A stretch of 64,000 nucleotides of DNA from Leifsonia sp. Root112D2. Lineage in GTDB: Bacteria; Actinomycetota; Actinomycetes; Actinomycetales; Microbacteriaceae. Location: NCBI RefSeq assembly GCF_001424905.1, contig NZ_LMCU01000001.1, positions 434,001 through 498,000 of the forward strand. The letters run 5' to 3'. Below, piece by piece: positions 14,527 through 22,642 of the stretch. Under the pieces are notes generated by a model. That model ran no database searches and was not told the origin of the DNA. It saw only the letters and a list, made by a program, of their open reading frames with translations. The position numbers were made by a program, and so were the translations under genes. Positions within the stretch are counted from its first letter, which is position 1, and each line of letters begins with the position of its first letter.

Positions 14527-15729
14527 ATGCCCGAGACCGTGACCGCGACCCCAGCCGAGGGCGCGTTGCTCACCCGGGATGCCGCCCGGCTGCTCGAGCT
14601 GCTGCGCGAAGGCACGCCGCGCACGCGCTCGGAGCTCGCCGCGCTCACCGGCCTCGCCCGGTCGACGGTGGCCGGCAGGCTGGCCGGGCTGATGGCATCC
14701 GGCCTGGTTGTTCACTCGCCGGGCGCGGTCTCGTCGGGCGGACGCCCGCCTGCTCGCGTTGCCTTCAACCCGAACGCGCGCATTCTCATCGCCGTCGATC
14801 TGGGCGCGACGCACGGCATCGTCGCCGTTGCCGACCTCGCCGGCAGCATTCTGCACACCGATTCCAGGGCACTGAACATCGCGGAGGGCCCCGAGGCCGT
14901 GCTGGACTGGGTCATCGACGCGACGCGCAGGCTGCTGAGGCGAACCGGCAGACCCGCAAGCGATCTCGTGGGCATCGGCGTCGGGCTTCCCGGCCCCGTC
15001 GAACACTCCACGGGCATGCCCACGAATCCACCCATCATGCCCGGCTGGGATCGCTTCGACGTGCCCGCCTACATTCGTCGTCGCTTCGATGTGCCCGTGC
15101 TCGTGGACAACGACGTGAACGTGCTGGCGCTTGGCGAGCAGGCGACATCCTGGCGGGAGCACAACGATCTGCTGTTCGTGAAGGTCTCGACGGGCATCGG
15201 TGCCGGCATCATCAGCGGAGGGCGCCTGCAGCGCGGCGCGCAGGGATCGGCGGGCGATCTCGGTCACGTGCGCGTGCCGTTCACCAGGGACACTCCGCGC
15301 CATGGTGACGAGGGAGCGGATCTCGAGGCTCTCGCGAGCGGTCCGGCCATCGCGCGCTGGATCTCCCGGGCGGGTACACCGGCGAGCACGAGCCAGGATG
15401 TCGTGGAGCTGGAGCGCGCGGGTGACGCCGCCACGATCCAGGCGATCCGCCAGGCCGGCCGCGACCTCGGCGAGGTGCTGGCCACCTGCGTCAACCTGCT
15501 CAATCCGTCTGTGGTCGTCATCGGCGGCAGCATCGCGCGCGCCGGCGAACACCTGCTCGCGGGCGTACGCGAGGTGGTCTACGGCCAGTCGACGCCGCTC
15601 GCCACCCAGCACCTCACCATCGCGCCGGCGCAGGCCGGCGACACCGGCGGCGTGCTCGGCGCCGCGATCATGGTGATTCAGAACACGCTGGATCCCGACG
15701 CGATTCCCGCCTCTGCCGGGGCAGAATAG
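14527..15729 (+). CDS. ROK-family transcriptional regulator
   Basis: This 400-residue protein has an N-terminal winged helix (TRSELAALTGLARSTVAGRL, residues 32-51) joined to a ROK sugar-kinase-like domain with IAVDLGATHG and GIGVGLPGPV. The ROK zinc-binding cysteine cluster, normally CxCGxxGC after the GH motif, is missing: the segment reads TPRHGDEGADLEALASG. It should therefore bind sugar without a structural zinc and not act as a kinase. It is divergent from the Gfo/isomerase operon, which it probably represses until a sugar binds. Confidence 0.9.
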   Translation: MPETVTATPAEGALLTRDAARLLELLREGTPRTRSELAALTGLARSTVAGRLAGLMASGLVVHSPGAVSSGGRPPARVAFNPNARILIAVDLGATHGIVAVADLAGSILHTDSRALNIAEGPEAVLDWVIDATRRLLRRTGRPASDLVGIGVGLPGPVEHSTGMPTNPPIMPGWDRFDVPAYIRRRFDVPVLVDNDVNVLALGEQATSWREHNDLLFVKVSTGIGAGIISGGRLQRGAQGSAGDLGHVRVPFTRDTPRHGDEGADLEALASGPAIARWISRAGTPASTSQDVVELERAGDAATIQAIRQAGRDLGEVLATCVNLLNPSVVVIGGSIARAGEHLLAGVREVVYGQSTPLATQHLTIAPAQAGDTGGVLGAAIMVIQNTLDPDAIPASAGAE

Positions 15730-15733
15730 ACAC

Positions 15734-16396
15734 GTGACCGACACGATGCTCTCCCTCTTCGAGGAACAGGCATCGGTCCCAGTCCCTGAGCTTGCCGAGG
15801 GGCCCAATCACCTTTCGCGCATCGTCGCCGACTCCACCGATCGCGTCGCCTGGCTGCGCGCCCGCAGCCGTGGCGTCACGGCAACGGATGTCGCGAAGCT
15901 GGCCACCGCGCGCTCCATTCAGGCGGCCGCCTTCGACAAGCTCAACGGCAGTGGATTCACGGGCAACGCCTACACCGACCACGGCAAGGCGCGGGAGCCG
16001 GAGATCGCCCGCTGGGTACTCACCGAGTACGGCATCCGCCCCAGTTCGGCGCTGTTTCATGCGGTATCGAACACCGCGCATCTGGCCACCCCGGACGGCA
16101 TCGCGCTGCGCCATGGCAACAGGCTCGAGCTCGCCGAGATCAAGACGACGAACAAACTCTGGCGCAGCATCCCGCGCTCCTACCTGCGCCAGGTGTGGTG
16201 GCAGCAGTACGTGCTCGGCGCCGAGCGCACCCTCGTGGTGTGGGAGCAGCACAAGGACTTCGTGCCGGTGGGCACGCATCCGGAATGCCGCTGGGTGGAC
16301 CGCGACGAGAACGAGATAGCGATGCTCGTGGGCTTCGCCGATCAGCTCCTGGAACTTGTGGCCGCAGGCCGTTCCCGAGCACGCGAAACCGGCTGA
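15734..16396 (+). CDS. YqaJ-type viral recombinase/lambda-exonuclease-fold nuclease
   Basis: This 220-residue protein from a GTG at 15734 has the YqaJ/lambda exonuclease core: RSRGVTATDVAKLA, then GNAYTDHGKAREPEIARWV with the conserved glutamate, TPDGIAL with the aspartate, and ELAEIKTTNKLW with the E-x-K catalytic motif, followed by YLRQVWWQQYVLGA. Such nucleases process DNA ends. There are no phage neighbours, so this is the chromosomal form found in actinobacteria. Residues 16-24, VPVPELAEG, are encoded by an inserted palindromic repeat (15782-15805). Its last 33 bases are also found, slightly changed, at 18139-18171. Confidence 0.75.
   Translation: MTDTMLSLFEEQASVPVPELAEGPNHLSRIVADSTDRVAWLRARSRGVTATDVAKLATARSIQAAAFDKLNGSGFTGNAYTDHGKAREPEIARWVLTEYGIRPSSALFHAVSNTAHLATPDGIALRHGNRLELAEIKTTNKLWRSIPRSYLRQVWWQQYVLGAERTLVVWEQHKDFVPVGTHPECRWVDRDENEIAMLVGFADQLLELVAAGRSRARETG
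15782..15805. repeat. Dispersed GTCCCTGAGC-type repeat inside the YqaJ gene
   Basis: The element begins GTCCCTGAGCTTGCCGAGG and ends GGCCC. It recurs at 33511-33533 with two differences in the central part. Both copies lie in frame within genes and are read as VPE-(L/P)-AEGP. The element is a common dispersed word in actinobacterial and other GC-rich genomes. Confidence 0.65.
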
Positions 16397-16992
16397 ACGG
16401 AGACATTTTCATCGCCGTTGCTCACCGTTTGCGCCAGCGGCACGTAGACCTGGTCAACGATGTCCGCAATGGCGGCTGGGTCGAAGGGGTGACCGAAAAG
16501 CAGTTCGTGTCGCAACAGCGTGATGGGCAACAGCACCACCCGCTCAGGGAGCGGGTTCGGTCCCAGTTCTCCGCGGGCGCGCGCCGCATCAAGGATTGTT
16601 CGCATCACCTGGCTGTTGATGACCCCCACCGCATCGAGAGCGTCATCCAGCAGATTGTCGTCTGATTCCCCGATCACTCCCCGATACACCTCGGCCGTGA
16701 AGCGCGAGACCTGCTGCTCTATCTGCTCGAGAACGCTGATCACGTCCATTTTCAGTGAACCGGTGCGGGGCACCACGACCTGATCGGCGCCGGTTTGGCT
16801 GATCGCATCCAGCACCATCTCGGCACGACTGCGATAACGGCGATAGAGCACCGGCTTGCTGGTCTGCGCGCGTCGGGCAACCCCCTCGAAGCTCACCCCC
16901 GCGTAACCGTGATCGCTCAACTCCAAGAGTGTCGCCGCCTGGATGGCAGCCATGAGCACATCGTCGCGTCGTCGCACCCTTGCCTCGGTCAT
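16342..16992 (-). CDS. TetR-family transcriptional regulator
   Basis: The protein has 216 residues; its N-terminal TetR helix-turn-helix reads YAGVSFEGVARRAQTSKPVL followed by YRRYRSRAEMV. It is divergent from a membrane-protein gene, and the 111 bases between them hold three copies of AGATACG-N3-CGTATCT, so it surely binds there. The gene overlaps the YqaJ gene tail-to-tail by 55 bases. The last residues (SRARERPAATSSRS) are read from the antisense of the YqaJ 3' end, so the TetR C-terminus may be a product of the cassette's insertion. Confidence 0.9.
   Translation of the reverse strand: MTEARVRRRDDVLMAAIQAATLLELSDHGYAGVSFEGVARRAQTSKPVLYRRYRSRAEMVLDAISQTGADQVVVPRTGSLKMDVISVLEQIEQQVSRFTAEVYRGVIGESDDNLLDDALDAVGVINSQVMRTILDAARARGELGPNPLPERVVLLPITLLRHELLFGHPFDPAAIADIVDQVYVPLAQTVSNGDENVSVQPVSRARERPAATSSRS
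16364..16396. repeat. 33-base direct repeat, left copy
   Basis: This segment at the 3' end of the YqaJ gene matches 18139-18171 at 30 of 33 positions in the same orientation. Both contain CGAGCACGCGAA followed by CCGGCTGA. The two copies bracket the TetR and membrane-protein genes. In this copy the final TGA is the YqaJ stop codon. Confidence 0.7.
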
Positions 16993-17008
16993 ACGCCGAG
17001 CCTATCGC

Positions 17009-17027
17009 AAGATACGTCTCGTATCTT
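17009..17027. promoter_or_regulatory. TetR operator copy 1
   Basis: AAGATACG and CGTATCTT are perfect arms around three bases. The right arm touches a good -35 element, TTGACA at 17026-17031, which drives the membrane-protein gene. It lies 16 bases upstream of the TetR start, so it can control both genes. Confidence 0.8.
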
Positions 17028-17045
17028 GACAAAAACGGATGCTTG

Positions 17046-17085
17046 GAGATACGCTGCGTATCTCGATAGATACGCAGCGTATCTC
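17046..17085. promoter_or_regulatory. TetR operator copies 2 and 3, forming a large palindrome
   Basis: GAGATACG/CGTATCTC arms occur at 17046-17064 and AGATACG/CGTATCT at 17068-17084. The two operators are themselves inverted copies, so 18-base perfect arms flank four bases. Copy 2 covers the -10 position expected 17 bases after TTGACA, so binding would block the promoter; copy 3 lies just upstream of the ribosome site. Confidence 0.8.
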
Positions 17086-17103
17086 TCAATGAAGGAGCAT
17101 CGC

Positions 17104-18105
17104 ATGGCAATTCAGACCGCTCATGACGGCGTGCCCGGCTCAAGCTGGCGCCGGATGGCTACCTCGGGAGGTGTTCTCATCGCGATCATGGTCGCGCTGG
17201 TGATCGCATTCGCCTTACCCGGCATCCATTCGGCGCCCCGCGATGTGCCGATCACTGTCGTCGGCTCGCAGGCTCAACGGACACAGCTCGAAGCGGCGCT
17301 CGACAAGGCCGGTGAGGGCGTGTGGCACTATCACTCGGCATCGAACGTGGCGGCCGCGAAGGACCAGATTCTCGATCGCTCGGTCTACGGCGTCTTCGTC
17401 GTCACCGATACGGGCACGAAGCTGTACTACGCATCAGCGGCCAGCGAGGCCGTGGCCACGCTGCTCACACAAACCGCATCGCACCTCGAAGCGACCACAG
17501 GCACCCCCGTGACCGCCACGGATGTGCGCCCGTTCACCAGCACGGATCCGAGGGGCGTGGGCCTCGCGGCTGGCGCGCTGCCCATAGCACTCGGTGGCTG
17601 GATCGCCGCCGTCGGCATCATCGCGCTCATCGCCGGCACCTGGCAGCGACTAGCCACGGCCGGCGGGTTCGCGATAGCGGGCGGGTTTGCCCTCGTCGGC
17701 GTGCTGTTTGGCATTGGCGCCCTGCAGGGAAACTACGTCGCCGATTCACTCGCGGCGATGCTCAGTATCGGTGCGACCAGCTTTCTCGTTCTCGGATTAC
17801 AGCGCTTCTTGAAAGGTATCGGTATTGGCATCGCCGCCCTGATTCTCATTGTGCTGGGCAATCCTCTTTCCGGGCTGAGCAGCGCTCCTGAGTTACTCCC
17901 GCACCCGTGGGGCGCCCTCGGCCAACTGCTGCCGCCGGGCGCCACCGGCACCCTCCTGCGCAACGTCTCCTTCTTTGATGGTCACGCGATCGCCATGCCG
18001 CTGGCGATCCTCGCGGCCTGGCTCGTCGTCGGCCTCATCATGTACGGCCTCGGAACTCTGCGCGAAGGCCGCACCTTTGAGACAGTGACCGTACCGATCG
18101 ACTAG
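17104..18105 (+). CDS. Multi-pass membrane protein, ABC-2/YhgE-like
   Basis: The protein has 333 residues from the ATG at 17104, which has an AAGGAG site seven bases before it; the frame is open upstream only through the operators. It has one N-terminal membrane helix (GVLIAIMVALVIAFALPG), an extracytoplasmic domain of about 110 residues, then five or six helices to the C-terminus. This topology resembles ABC-2-type/DUF3533 proteins that accompany drug efflux. It has no ATPase partner here. Control by the divergent TetR through three operators suggests induced efflux or envelope protection. Function is not known. Confidence 0.75.
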   Translation: MAIQTAHDGVPGSSWRRMATSGGVLIAIMVALVIAFALPGIHSAPRDVPITVVGSQAQRTQLEAALDKAGEGVWHYHSASNVAAAKDQILDRSVYGVFVVTDTGTKLYYASAASEAVATLLTQTASHLEATTGTPVTATDVRPFTSTDPRGVGLAAGALPIALGGWIAAVGIIALIAGTWQRLATAGGFAIAGGFALVGVLFGIGALQGNYVADSLAAMLSIGATSFLVLGLQRFLKGIGIGIAALILIVLGNPLSGLSSAPELLPHPWGALGQLLPPGATGTLLRNVSFFDGHAIAMPLAILAAWLVVGLIMYGLGTLREGRTFETVTVPID

Positions 18106-18127
18106 GCGCGAAGACGAAGGCCGCGGG

Positions 18128-18772
18128 CTATCGTGAACGCAGCCCGTTGCCGAGCACGCGAAGCCGGCTGAGCCACACCACCACGACGCCGACGATTCCG
18201 ATGAAGCCGGCTATCGCCACGATGTACAGCACGACCGTGGCGTAGCCGCCCGGCTGAGCAGGGTTGAGGAACGGGTAGGGATACCAGCCCACGATCGGGC
18301 CGCGAATCAGGGTGTATGCCAGCCAGAGAATCGGAAAGGTGAGGACCAGCCAGAGCCGGTCCCAGCGCACGGGGATTCGGCCGGGGGCGAGAATCCAGTC
18401 GAGCACGACGTACAGCGGCGCGTACACATGCAGAATCTCGTTCGACCACGGCAGCGTCGTCGCCTGGTCGAGGGAGACATCACGCAACAGCAGGGCGTAA
18501 ACGACACCCGTCGTGGCCATGTATGCGGTGACCGAGGCACGGAACATGTTGTAGCGCTGCGGGTCCCGCCGCTTCGTGAAGCCGAACCAGGCACCGGCGA
18601 GCAGCATCGCAATCGTCAGCAGATTCGAGTCGATCGTGAAGAAGCTGAGGAAGTTGGCCGTGAAGAGCGAGGGGTTCGGAACCATCGATAGGCTCTTGGC
18701 GAATTGGCCCACGACCGCGGCTATGACTCCGACGGCGACGATCAGACGGATGACTGCGAACGCTCGTCTCAT
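18128..18772 (-). CDS. Pr6Pr-family membrane protein
   Basis: The protein has 214 residues from the ATG at 18772, chosen because GGGGAAG precedes it; a start 24 bases earlier is possible. It has six predicted membrane helices, with the family segments FTIDSNLLT and YAPLYVVLDWI. The Pr6Pr family is common in actinobacteria and has no established function. Its 3' end, reading RLRVLGNGLR, is encoded by the right copy of the 33-base repeat. It converges on the preceding membrane-protein gene with 22 bases between stops. Confidence 0.78.
   Translation of the reverse strand: MRRAFAVIRLIVAVGVIAAVVGQFAKSLSMVPNPSLFTANFLSFFTIDSNLLTIAMLLAGAWFGFTKRRDPQRYNMFRASVTAYMATTGVVYALLLRDVSLDQATTLPWSNEILHVYAPLYVVLDWILAPGRIPVRWDRLWLVLTFPILWLAYTLIRGPIVGWYPYPFLNPAQPGGYATVVLYIVAIAGFIGIVGVVVVWLSRLRVLGNGLRSR
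18139..18171. repeat. 33-base direct repeat, right copy
   Basis: This copy matches 16364-16396 with three mismatches and the same orientation. Here it lies in the 3' end of the Pr6Pr gene, read on the opposite strand. The 1.77 kb between the copies contains the TetR operators and the complete membrane-protein gene, and all but the last codons of TetR. Confidence 0.7.
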
Positions 18773-18890
18773 ACTTCCCCACCCTCGCGGCCGCACGGTC
18801 GCTCTCGCTGAATGCTAGCGGGTCACCACCCCCCAGCGCAGACGTGCACGGAGCAGAATGGACGTGTCGAGCGATCGGGAGGATCAGCTA

Positions 18891-19850
18891 ATGGATAACA
18901 TGCGCGCCATAGTGATGGACGAAGCCGGAGAACCGGATGCGCTGCGGCTGGCGGACGTGCCGGTGCCGCTCAAGGTCAACTCCGAGTTTCTCATCGAGGT
19001 GCACGCGGCAGCACTCAACCCCATCGACGCCAAGACGCGGGCGGGGCGCGGAGTGTCTGCGGCGATAGCCAATTATCCCGCCGTGCTCGGTCACGATTTC
19101 AGCGGTGTGGTGCTGCAATCGCCGTATGAGGCGCATCCGATTCGCCCCGGTGACGAGGTGTTCGGCATGGTCATGTTTCCGCGGTTCAGTGGCTCGTTCG
19201 CCGAGGTCGTCGCGGTGCCGAGCCTCAGCGTTGCGCGCAAGCCGACTGCACTCACGCATCTCGAGGCTGCAGCGGTACCGCTCGCCGCGATGACCGCGTG
19301 GGGGCCCGTCGTCGAACTCGCGCAGGCGCACGAAGGGCAGCGGATGCTCATCCACGCCGGTGCGGGCGGGGTAGGGCACTTCGCGGTGCAGATCGCCACC
19401 CACTTCGGCGCGCACGTGATTGCAACGGGGTCGACGCGCAACCAGGACTGGCTGCGCGAGCTCGGGGCATCCGAGGTCGTGGACTACACGACGACACGGT
19501 TTGAAGACGCGGTCGAAGAGGTCGACGTGGTCATCGATCTGATCGGCAATGTGCACGAGAACACCGGCAGCCGCTCGCTGAAGGTCATGAAGCCGGGCGG
19601 GCTCATCGTGAACATTCCGACGGGCAGTTGGCCGTCATTCTTCACGGATGCCGCTGCCGCCGGCATGCGCGCCACCGACTACAAGGTGGCACCGGATGCG
19701 CGCACGCTCGATGTGATTGCGGAGTTGCTGCAGACGGGGGCGCTGCGCGTGAACGTCGACGAGGTCTTCGATCTTGCCGACACGGCCCAGGCGATGCGCG
19801 CCCTCGAGGAGGGGCACACCCGCGGCAAGATCGCCCTGCGCGTTCGCTGA
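18891..19850 (+). CDS. Zinc-free NADP-dependent quinone/alcohol oxidoreductase (MDR)
   Basis: The protein has 319 residues from the ATG at 18891, chosen because GGGAGGA lies just upstream; an ATG at 18858 is in frame. It is a medium-chain dehydrogenase/reductase with a GroES-like N-terminus (HAAALNPIDAKTRAG, YPAVLGHDFSG) and a nucleotide-binding motif HAGAGGVGHFAVQIA. Structural-zinc cysteines are absent, so it belongs to the quinone-oxidoreductase branch. It stands alone, two bases before the stop of a convergent GNAT gene. Confidence 0.85.
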   Translation: MDNMRAIVMDEAGEPDALRLADVPVPLKVNSEFLIEVHAAALNPIDAKTRAGRGVSAAIANYPAVLGHDFSGVVLQSPYEAHPIRPGDEVFGMVMFPRFSGSFAEVVAVPSLSVARKPTALTHLEAAAVPLAAMTAWGPVVELAQAHEGQRMLIHAGAGGVGHFAVQIATHFGAHVIATGSTRNQDWLRELGASEVVDYTTTRFEDAVEEVDVVIDLIGNVHENTGSRSLKVMKPGGLIVNIPTGSWPSFFTDAAAAGMRATDYKVAPDARTLDVIAELLQTGALRVNVDEVFDLADTAQAMRALEEGHTRGKIALRVR

Positions 19851-19851
19851 G

Positions 19852-20406
19852 CTACAGCGCGCGCTCGAACACGTAGTCGTCTTCGAGACGGTCGCCCACG
19901 AGAAAGTGCTTCGTGCCCACGCGCTCGTAGCCCTGCTTCTCGTAGAAGCGCTGCGCCCGCGCATTCTCCTCGTTGACGCCGAGCCAGATTCCGGCGGCAC
20001 CACGCGCCCGAGCGGCGTCAAGCGACGCCTCCATGAGCGCGCCCGCCACGCCGGCGCCGTGATATCCAGCGAGCACGTAACACTTGCTGAGCTCCGCAGT
20101 GGGGCGGATGCGCAATGCGCCCGCGACATCCGCATCATCCGGTTCGCCGAAATTCACCATGCCGTAGCCCACGATGTTCGCCTCGCTCCGTGCCGCGGTC
20201 TCCGCCGCGTCCACGGCCACGAGCACGAGCCGCTCGACATCAGCGACGTACTCGGCGAAGCGCTCCTCCGACAACATCGTGGCAATGAAGTGCGCCTTCG
20301 CCTCCTCGGTCGTGTGCGGTGGGCAGGCGAGGGGGAACGTGGCGGCTGCGACCTCGGCGAGCGCCGCGGCATCCGGAAGCTGGGCGGCACGAACGGTGAT
20401 GGTCAT
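19852..20406 (-). CDS. GNAT-family N-acetyltransferase
   Basis: The protein has 184 residues from the ATG at 20406; earlier codons in the frame lie inside an interspersed repeat. The GNAT core is clear: ELSKCYVLAGYHGAGVAGAL is the acetyl-CoA-binding motif A, followed by GIWLGVNEENARAQRFYEKQ (motif B). The substrate is unknown; relatives act on amino-group metabolites or protein N-termini. No partner gene is evident. Confidence 0.82.
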   Translation of the reverse strand: MTITVRAAQLPDAAALAEVAAATFPLACPPHTTEEAKAHFIATMLSEERFAEYVADVERLVLVAVDAAETAARSEANIVGYGMVNFGEPDDADVAGALRIRPTAELSKCYVLAGYHGAGVAGALMEASLDAARARGAAGIWLGVNEENARAQRFYEKQGYERVGTKHFLVGDRLEDDYVFERAL

Positions 20407-20428
20407 CAGCACAGAATACCGCCGCCCG

Positions 20429-20474
20429 GCTGGTCGAGTAGCAGCGTGCTCGCGCATGCCGTTACTCGACCAGC
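20429..20474. repeat. GGTCGAGTA interspersed repeat forming a hairpin
   Basis: GCTGGTCGAGTA and TACTCGACCAGC pair as a 12-base stem around a 22-base loop. It lies between the protease stop (20482) and the GNAT start (20406), both on the minus strand. It is a member of the repeat family also seen at 11370 and 23405. It may end protease transcripts, though it has no T-run. Confidence 0.65.
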
Positions 20475-20481
20475 GGAACCG

Positions 20482-22479
20482 TTAGTGCCTGCCCTGGCCG
20501 ACGAGCGACAGCAGCGAGAACGACACGCTGCCGAGCCCCGTCACATTGTCGTATCGCGGTGCCGTGGTGAGCGAGGTGTCCCTGTCGAGCGTGATCAGGT
20601 AGCTGTTGCCACTGGTCTTGCTGGTGTACGCGACGGCCTGCGGCGGGTTCGAGGGAACCACGTCGCGGAACGCCGACGGCAGCGCACGGTGCAGCGCGTA
20701 CAGCGTCGGGTTGGCGAAGCCCACCGTGCTGTGCGTCAACTGCTGCACGATCGCCATCTGCGCGGCGACAAGAGGAGACGCCAGCGAGGTGCCGCCGTAG
20801 GTCTCGTTCTCGAAGTCACCCGTCTCGAGCGTCGAATCGTCGATGATCGGGCGGATGCCGATGAGGAACCCGGTGTAGGGATCGGCCAGCGCCGCGATGT
20901 CCGGCGACACCCGCTTGCCTTGCGCCAGGGCGTTCGGAACCGTGCCTCGCTGGTAGGCGGGCTGGCCGAACACGGCACTCGTGCCGCCACCGGCCCCGCC
21001 CACGAACCGCGTGCCGGGTAGCGGCTGGGTGTAGCTCAGCGCGCCCGAACCGTCGGAGACGATCTGGTCGATCGTGTCACCCCATCCGGTCTCGAACGAC
21101 GCCTTGCCCTGCTTGTCGATGCCCATGCTGGTTCCGCCGACGGCCGTCACATAGGGCGAGGATGCCGGAAAGTCCGGCGACGCGTAGCCCAGGTTCGCAA
21201 CCTCGTCGCCGTTGTCTCCGCTGGAGAAGTAGAGCCCGATGCCCTCGCCTGCCGCCTGAATGTGCAGGTTCTGCTCACCGCGCAGCACGTCGGCGGGGAT
21301 CGCCTCACCGATGTTGCCGTAGCTGTTGCTGACGATGTTCGCCAGCTTGCCATCCAGAATCGTGGACAGCGCCACATCGAGGCCGCCGCCGCAGTTGAAG
21401 CCTCCCACGTAGAGGATCTTCGCGGCGGGCGCCACCGCGTGCACCGCCTCGACGTCGAGCGTCTGCTCACCCTGCCAGCCGCTGGGGTACTGGCACGCTT
21501 CCTGGTCGACAAACTCACTGGCATCCGGAACGATCTGTGAGTATGCGCCCTTCGACAGCGTCGGCTCACCGAGGCTGGCCGAGTAGGTGTTCACGTCGTT
21601 CACGATGCTCGGCGAGGCGTAGGCGTCGATGATCGCTACGGTCTGCCCGGCCCCGTTGAGTCGGCTTTTCGCCGAACTCGATAGCCCATATGCCGTGCGG
21701 ATCTGCGACGGCGTGTACCCGCAGTTGTAGGTGCTGTACTGGGTCTTGCCGTTGTACGCGGCGGGAACCGTCACCACGTGCTGCCCGATGTACTGCGAAC
21801 ACGGCGTCGTGACAGGCGGGGTGGCCGGCGCGTTCGTGCGCAGCTGCGGCGTGCCGTTCGGGCCGAGGTCGCCCTGCTTGATCGAGTTCGGCTTGGTCAG
21901 CAAGCGGGACTGGTCAACGCTGATGCCCGCCACGGATGCGCCGATGGCCTTCGGCAGCGACGGCGCGCTCGAGGGCGCGACGAGCGTGTGATCGGCGTAG
22001 CGGTAACTGTGCAGCGACGTGCCGAACGCCGCGCTGACCTGGTCCGCCGTACCGCGGAAGACCACGTACTGCCGGCTCTGCGGCACGGCCGAGATCGTCA
22101 GGCCCTGCGCCTTGAGGTAGGCAACGACGCTGTTCACGGATGCCTGGCTCGGCGAGAAGCGCCGAATCCAGTCGCGGGGGTTCAGCGTGTGCCGATAACC
22201 GCGCGCGCCGGGCGTCGATGCCGCCGTGGCGAGGGCCGCCGCCTCATCCGCATGCTGCAGGGGCAGGTACACCTCGCCCTCGACCGAGGTATCGTCTGCA
22301 GCGACTCCGGCATCGTTGGCCGCCGTCGCCCAGGAGGGCACGGAATCCGCGTAGGAAACGCTGTCGGCAGCCGAGGCAGCCGACACGCCGGTCATCGAGA
22401 GCGCGATAACGCACGCGATGCTAGCGAGAGCGCCGAGAGCCTTCTGGTGAGAAGACCGGCGCGAGAGGAACGAACTCAT
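20482..22479 (-). CDS. Secreted S53-family (sedolisin) serine peptidase
   Basis: This is a 665-residue preproenzyme. A signal peptide with basic start and hydrophobic core ends near ASAADS (residues 35-40). An activation domain covers about 70-190 (YLPLQHADE to AGISVDQSR). The catalytic set of sedolisins is present: E338 and D342 in GEQTLDVE, the oxyanion aspartate D422 in SSGDNGDE, and S565 in GGTSLASP. The C-terminal part should bind calcium. These enzymes work outside the cell, usually at acid pH. It is monocistronic, and a repeat hairpin follows it. Confidence 0.92.
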   Translation of the reverse strand: MSSFLSRRSSHQKALGALASIACVIALSMTGVSAASAADSVSYADSVPSWATAANDAGVAADDTSVEGEVYLPLQHADEAAALATAASTPGARGYRHTLNPRDWIRRFSPSQASVNSVVAYLKAQGLTISAVPQSRQYVVFRGTADQVSAAFGTSLHSYRYADHTLVAPSSAPSLPKAIGASVAGISVDQSRLLTKPNSIKQGDLGPNGTPQLRTNAPATPPVTTPCSQYIGQHVVTVPAAYNGKTQYSTYNCGYTPSQIRTAYGLSSSAKSRLNGAGQTVAIIDAYASPSIVNDVNTYSASLGEPTLSKGAYSQIVPDASEFVDQEACQYPSGWQGEQTLDVEAVHAVAPAAKILYVGGFNCGGGLDVALSTILDGKLANIVSNSYGNIGEAIPADVLRGEQNLHIQAAGEGIGLYFSSGDNGDEVANLGYASPDFPASSPYVTAVGGTSMGIDKQGKASFETGWGDTIDQIVSDGSGALSYTQPLPGTRFVGGAGGGTSAVFGQPAYQRGTVPNALAQGKRVSPDIAALADPYTGFLIGIRPIIDDSTLETGDFENETYGGTSLASPLVAAQMAIVQQLTHSTVGFANPTLYALHRALPSAFRDVVPSNPPQAVAYTSKTSGNSYLITLDRDTSLTTAPRYDNVTGLGSVSFSLLSLVGQGRH

Positions 22480-22595
22480 GGATTGTCCTTACTCGTCGTT
22501 GAGAAAAGTGCGAACCGCACAGAGGGACTTTATGCCTGTTCACGACCCCCCACAAGGGGGATAGACACATGAGAATATTTCAGTGCGTTAAACGA

Positions 22596-22626
22596 AAGAG
22601 ACCCACCCGCTATGGGTGGGTCTCTT
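22596..22626 (-). terminator. Terminator of the rplK-rplA operon
   Basis: AAGAGACCCACCC pairs perfectly with GGGTGGGTCTCTT across five bases, and on the minus strand the stem is followed by TTCGTTT. It lies 17 bases after the rplA stop at 22643. Confidence 0.85.
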
Positions 22627-22642
22627 CGTGTACGGTGCGTGC

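Noticed and set aside
15734..16396. YqaJ-type nuclease as a prophage marker
   Set aside because: No phage structural, replication or integrase genes nearby; chromosomal homologues occur in actinobacteria.
22546..22560. CCCCC/GGGGG mini-hairpin upstream of the S53 protease gene
   Set aside because: Only five pairs with a five-base loop; too weak to call a regulatory element.
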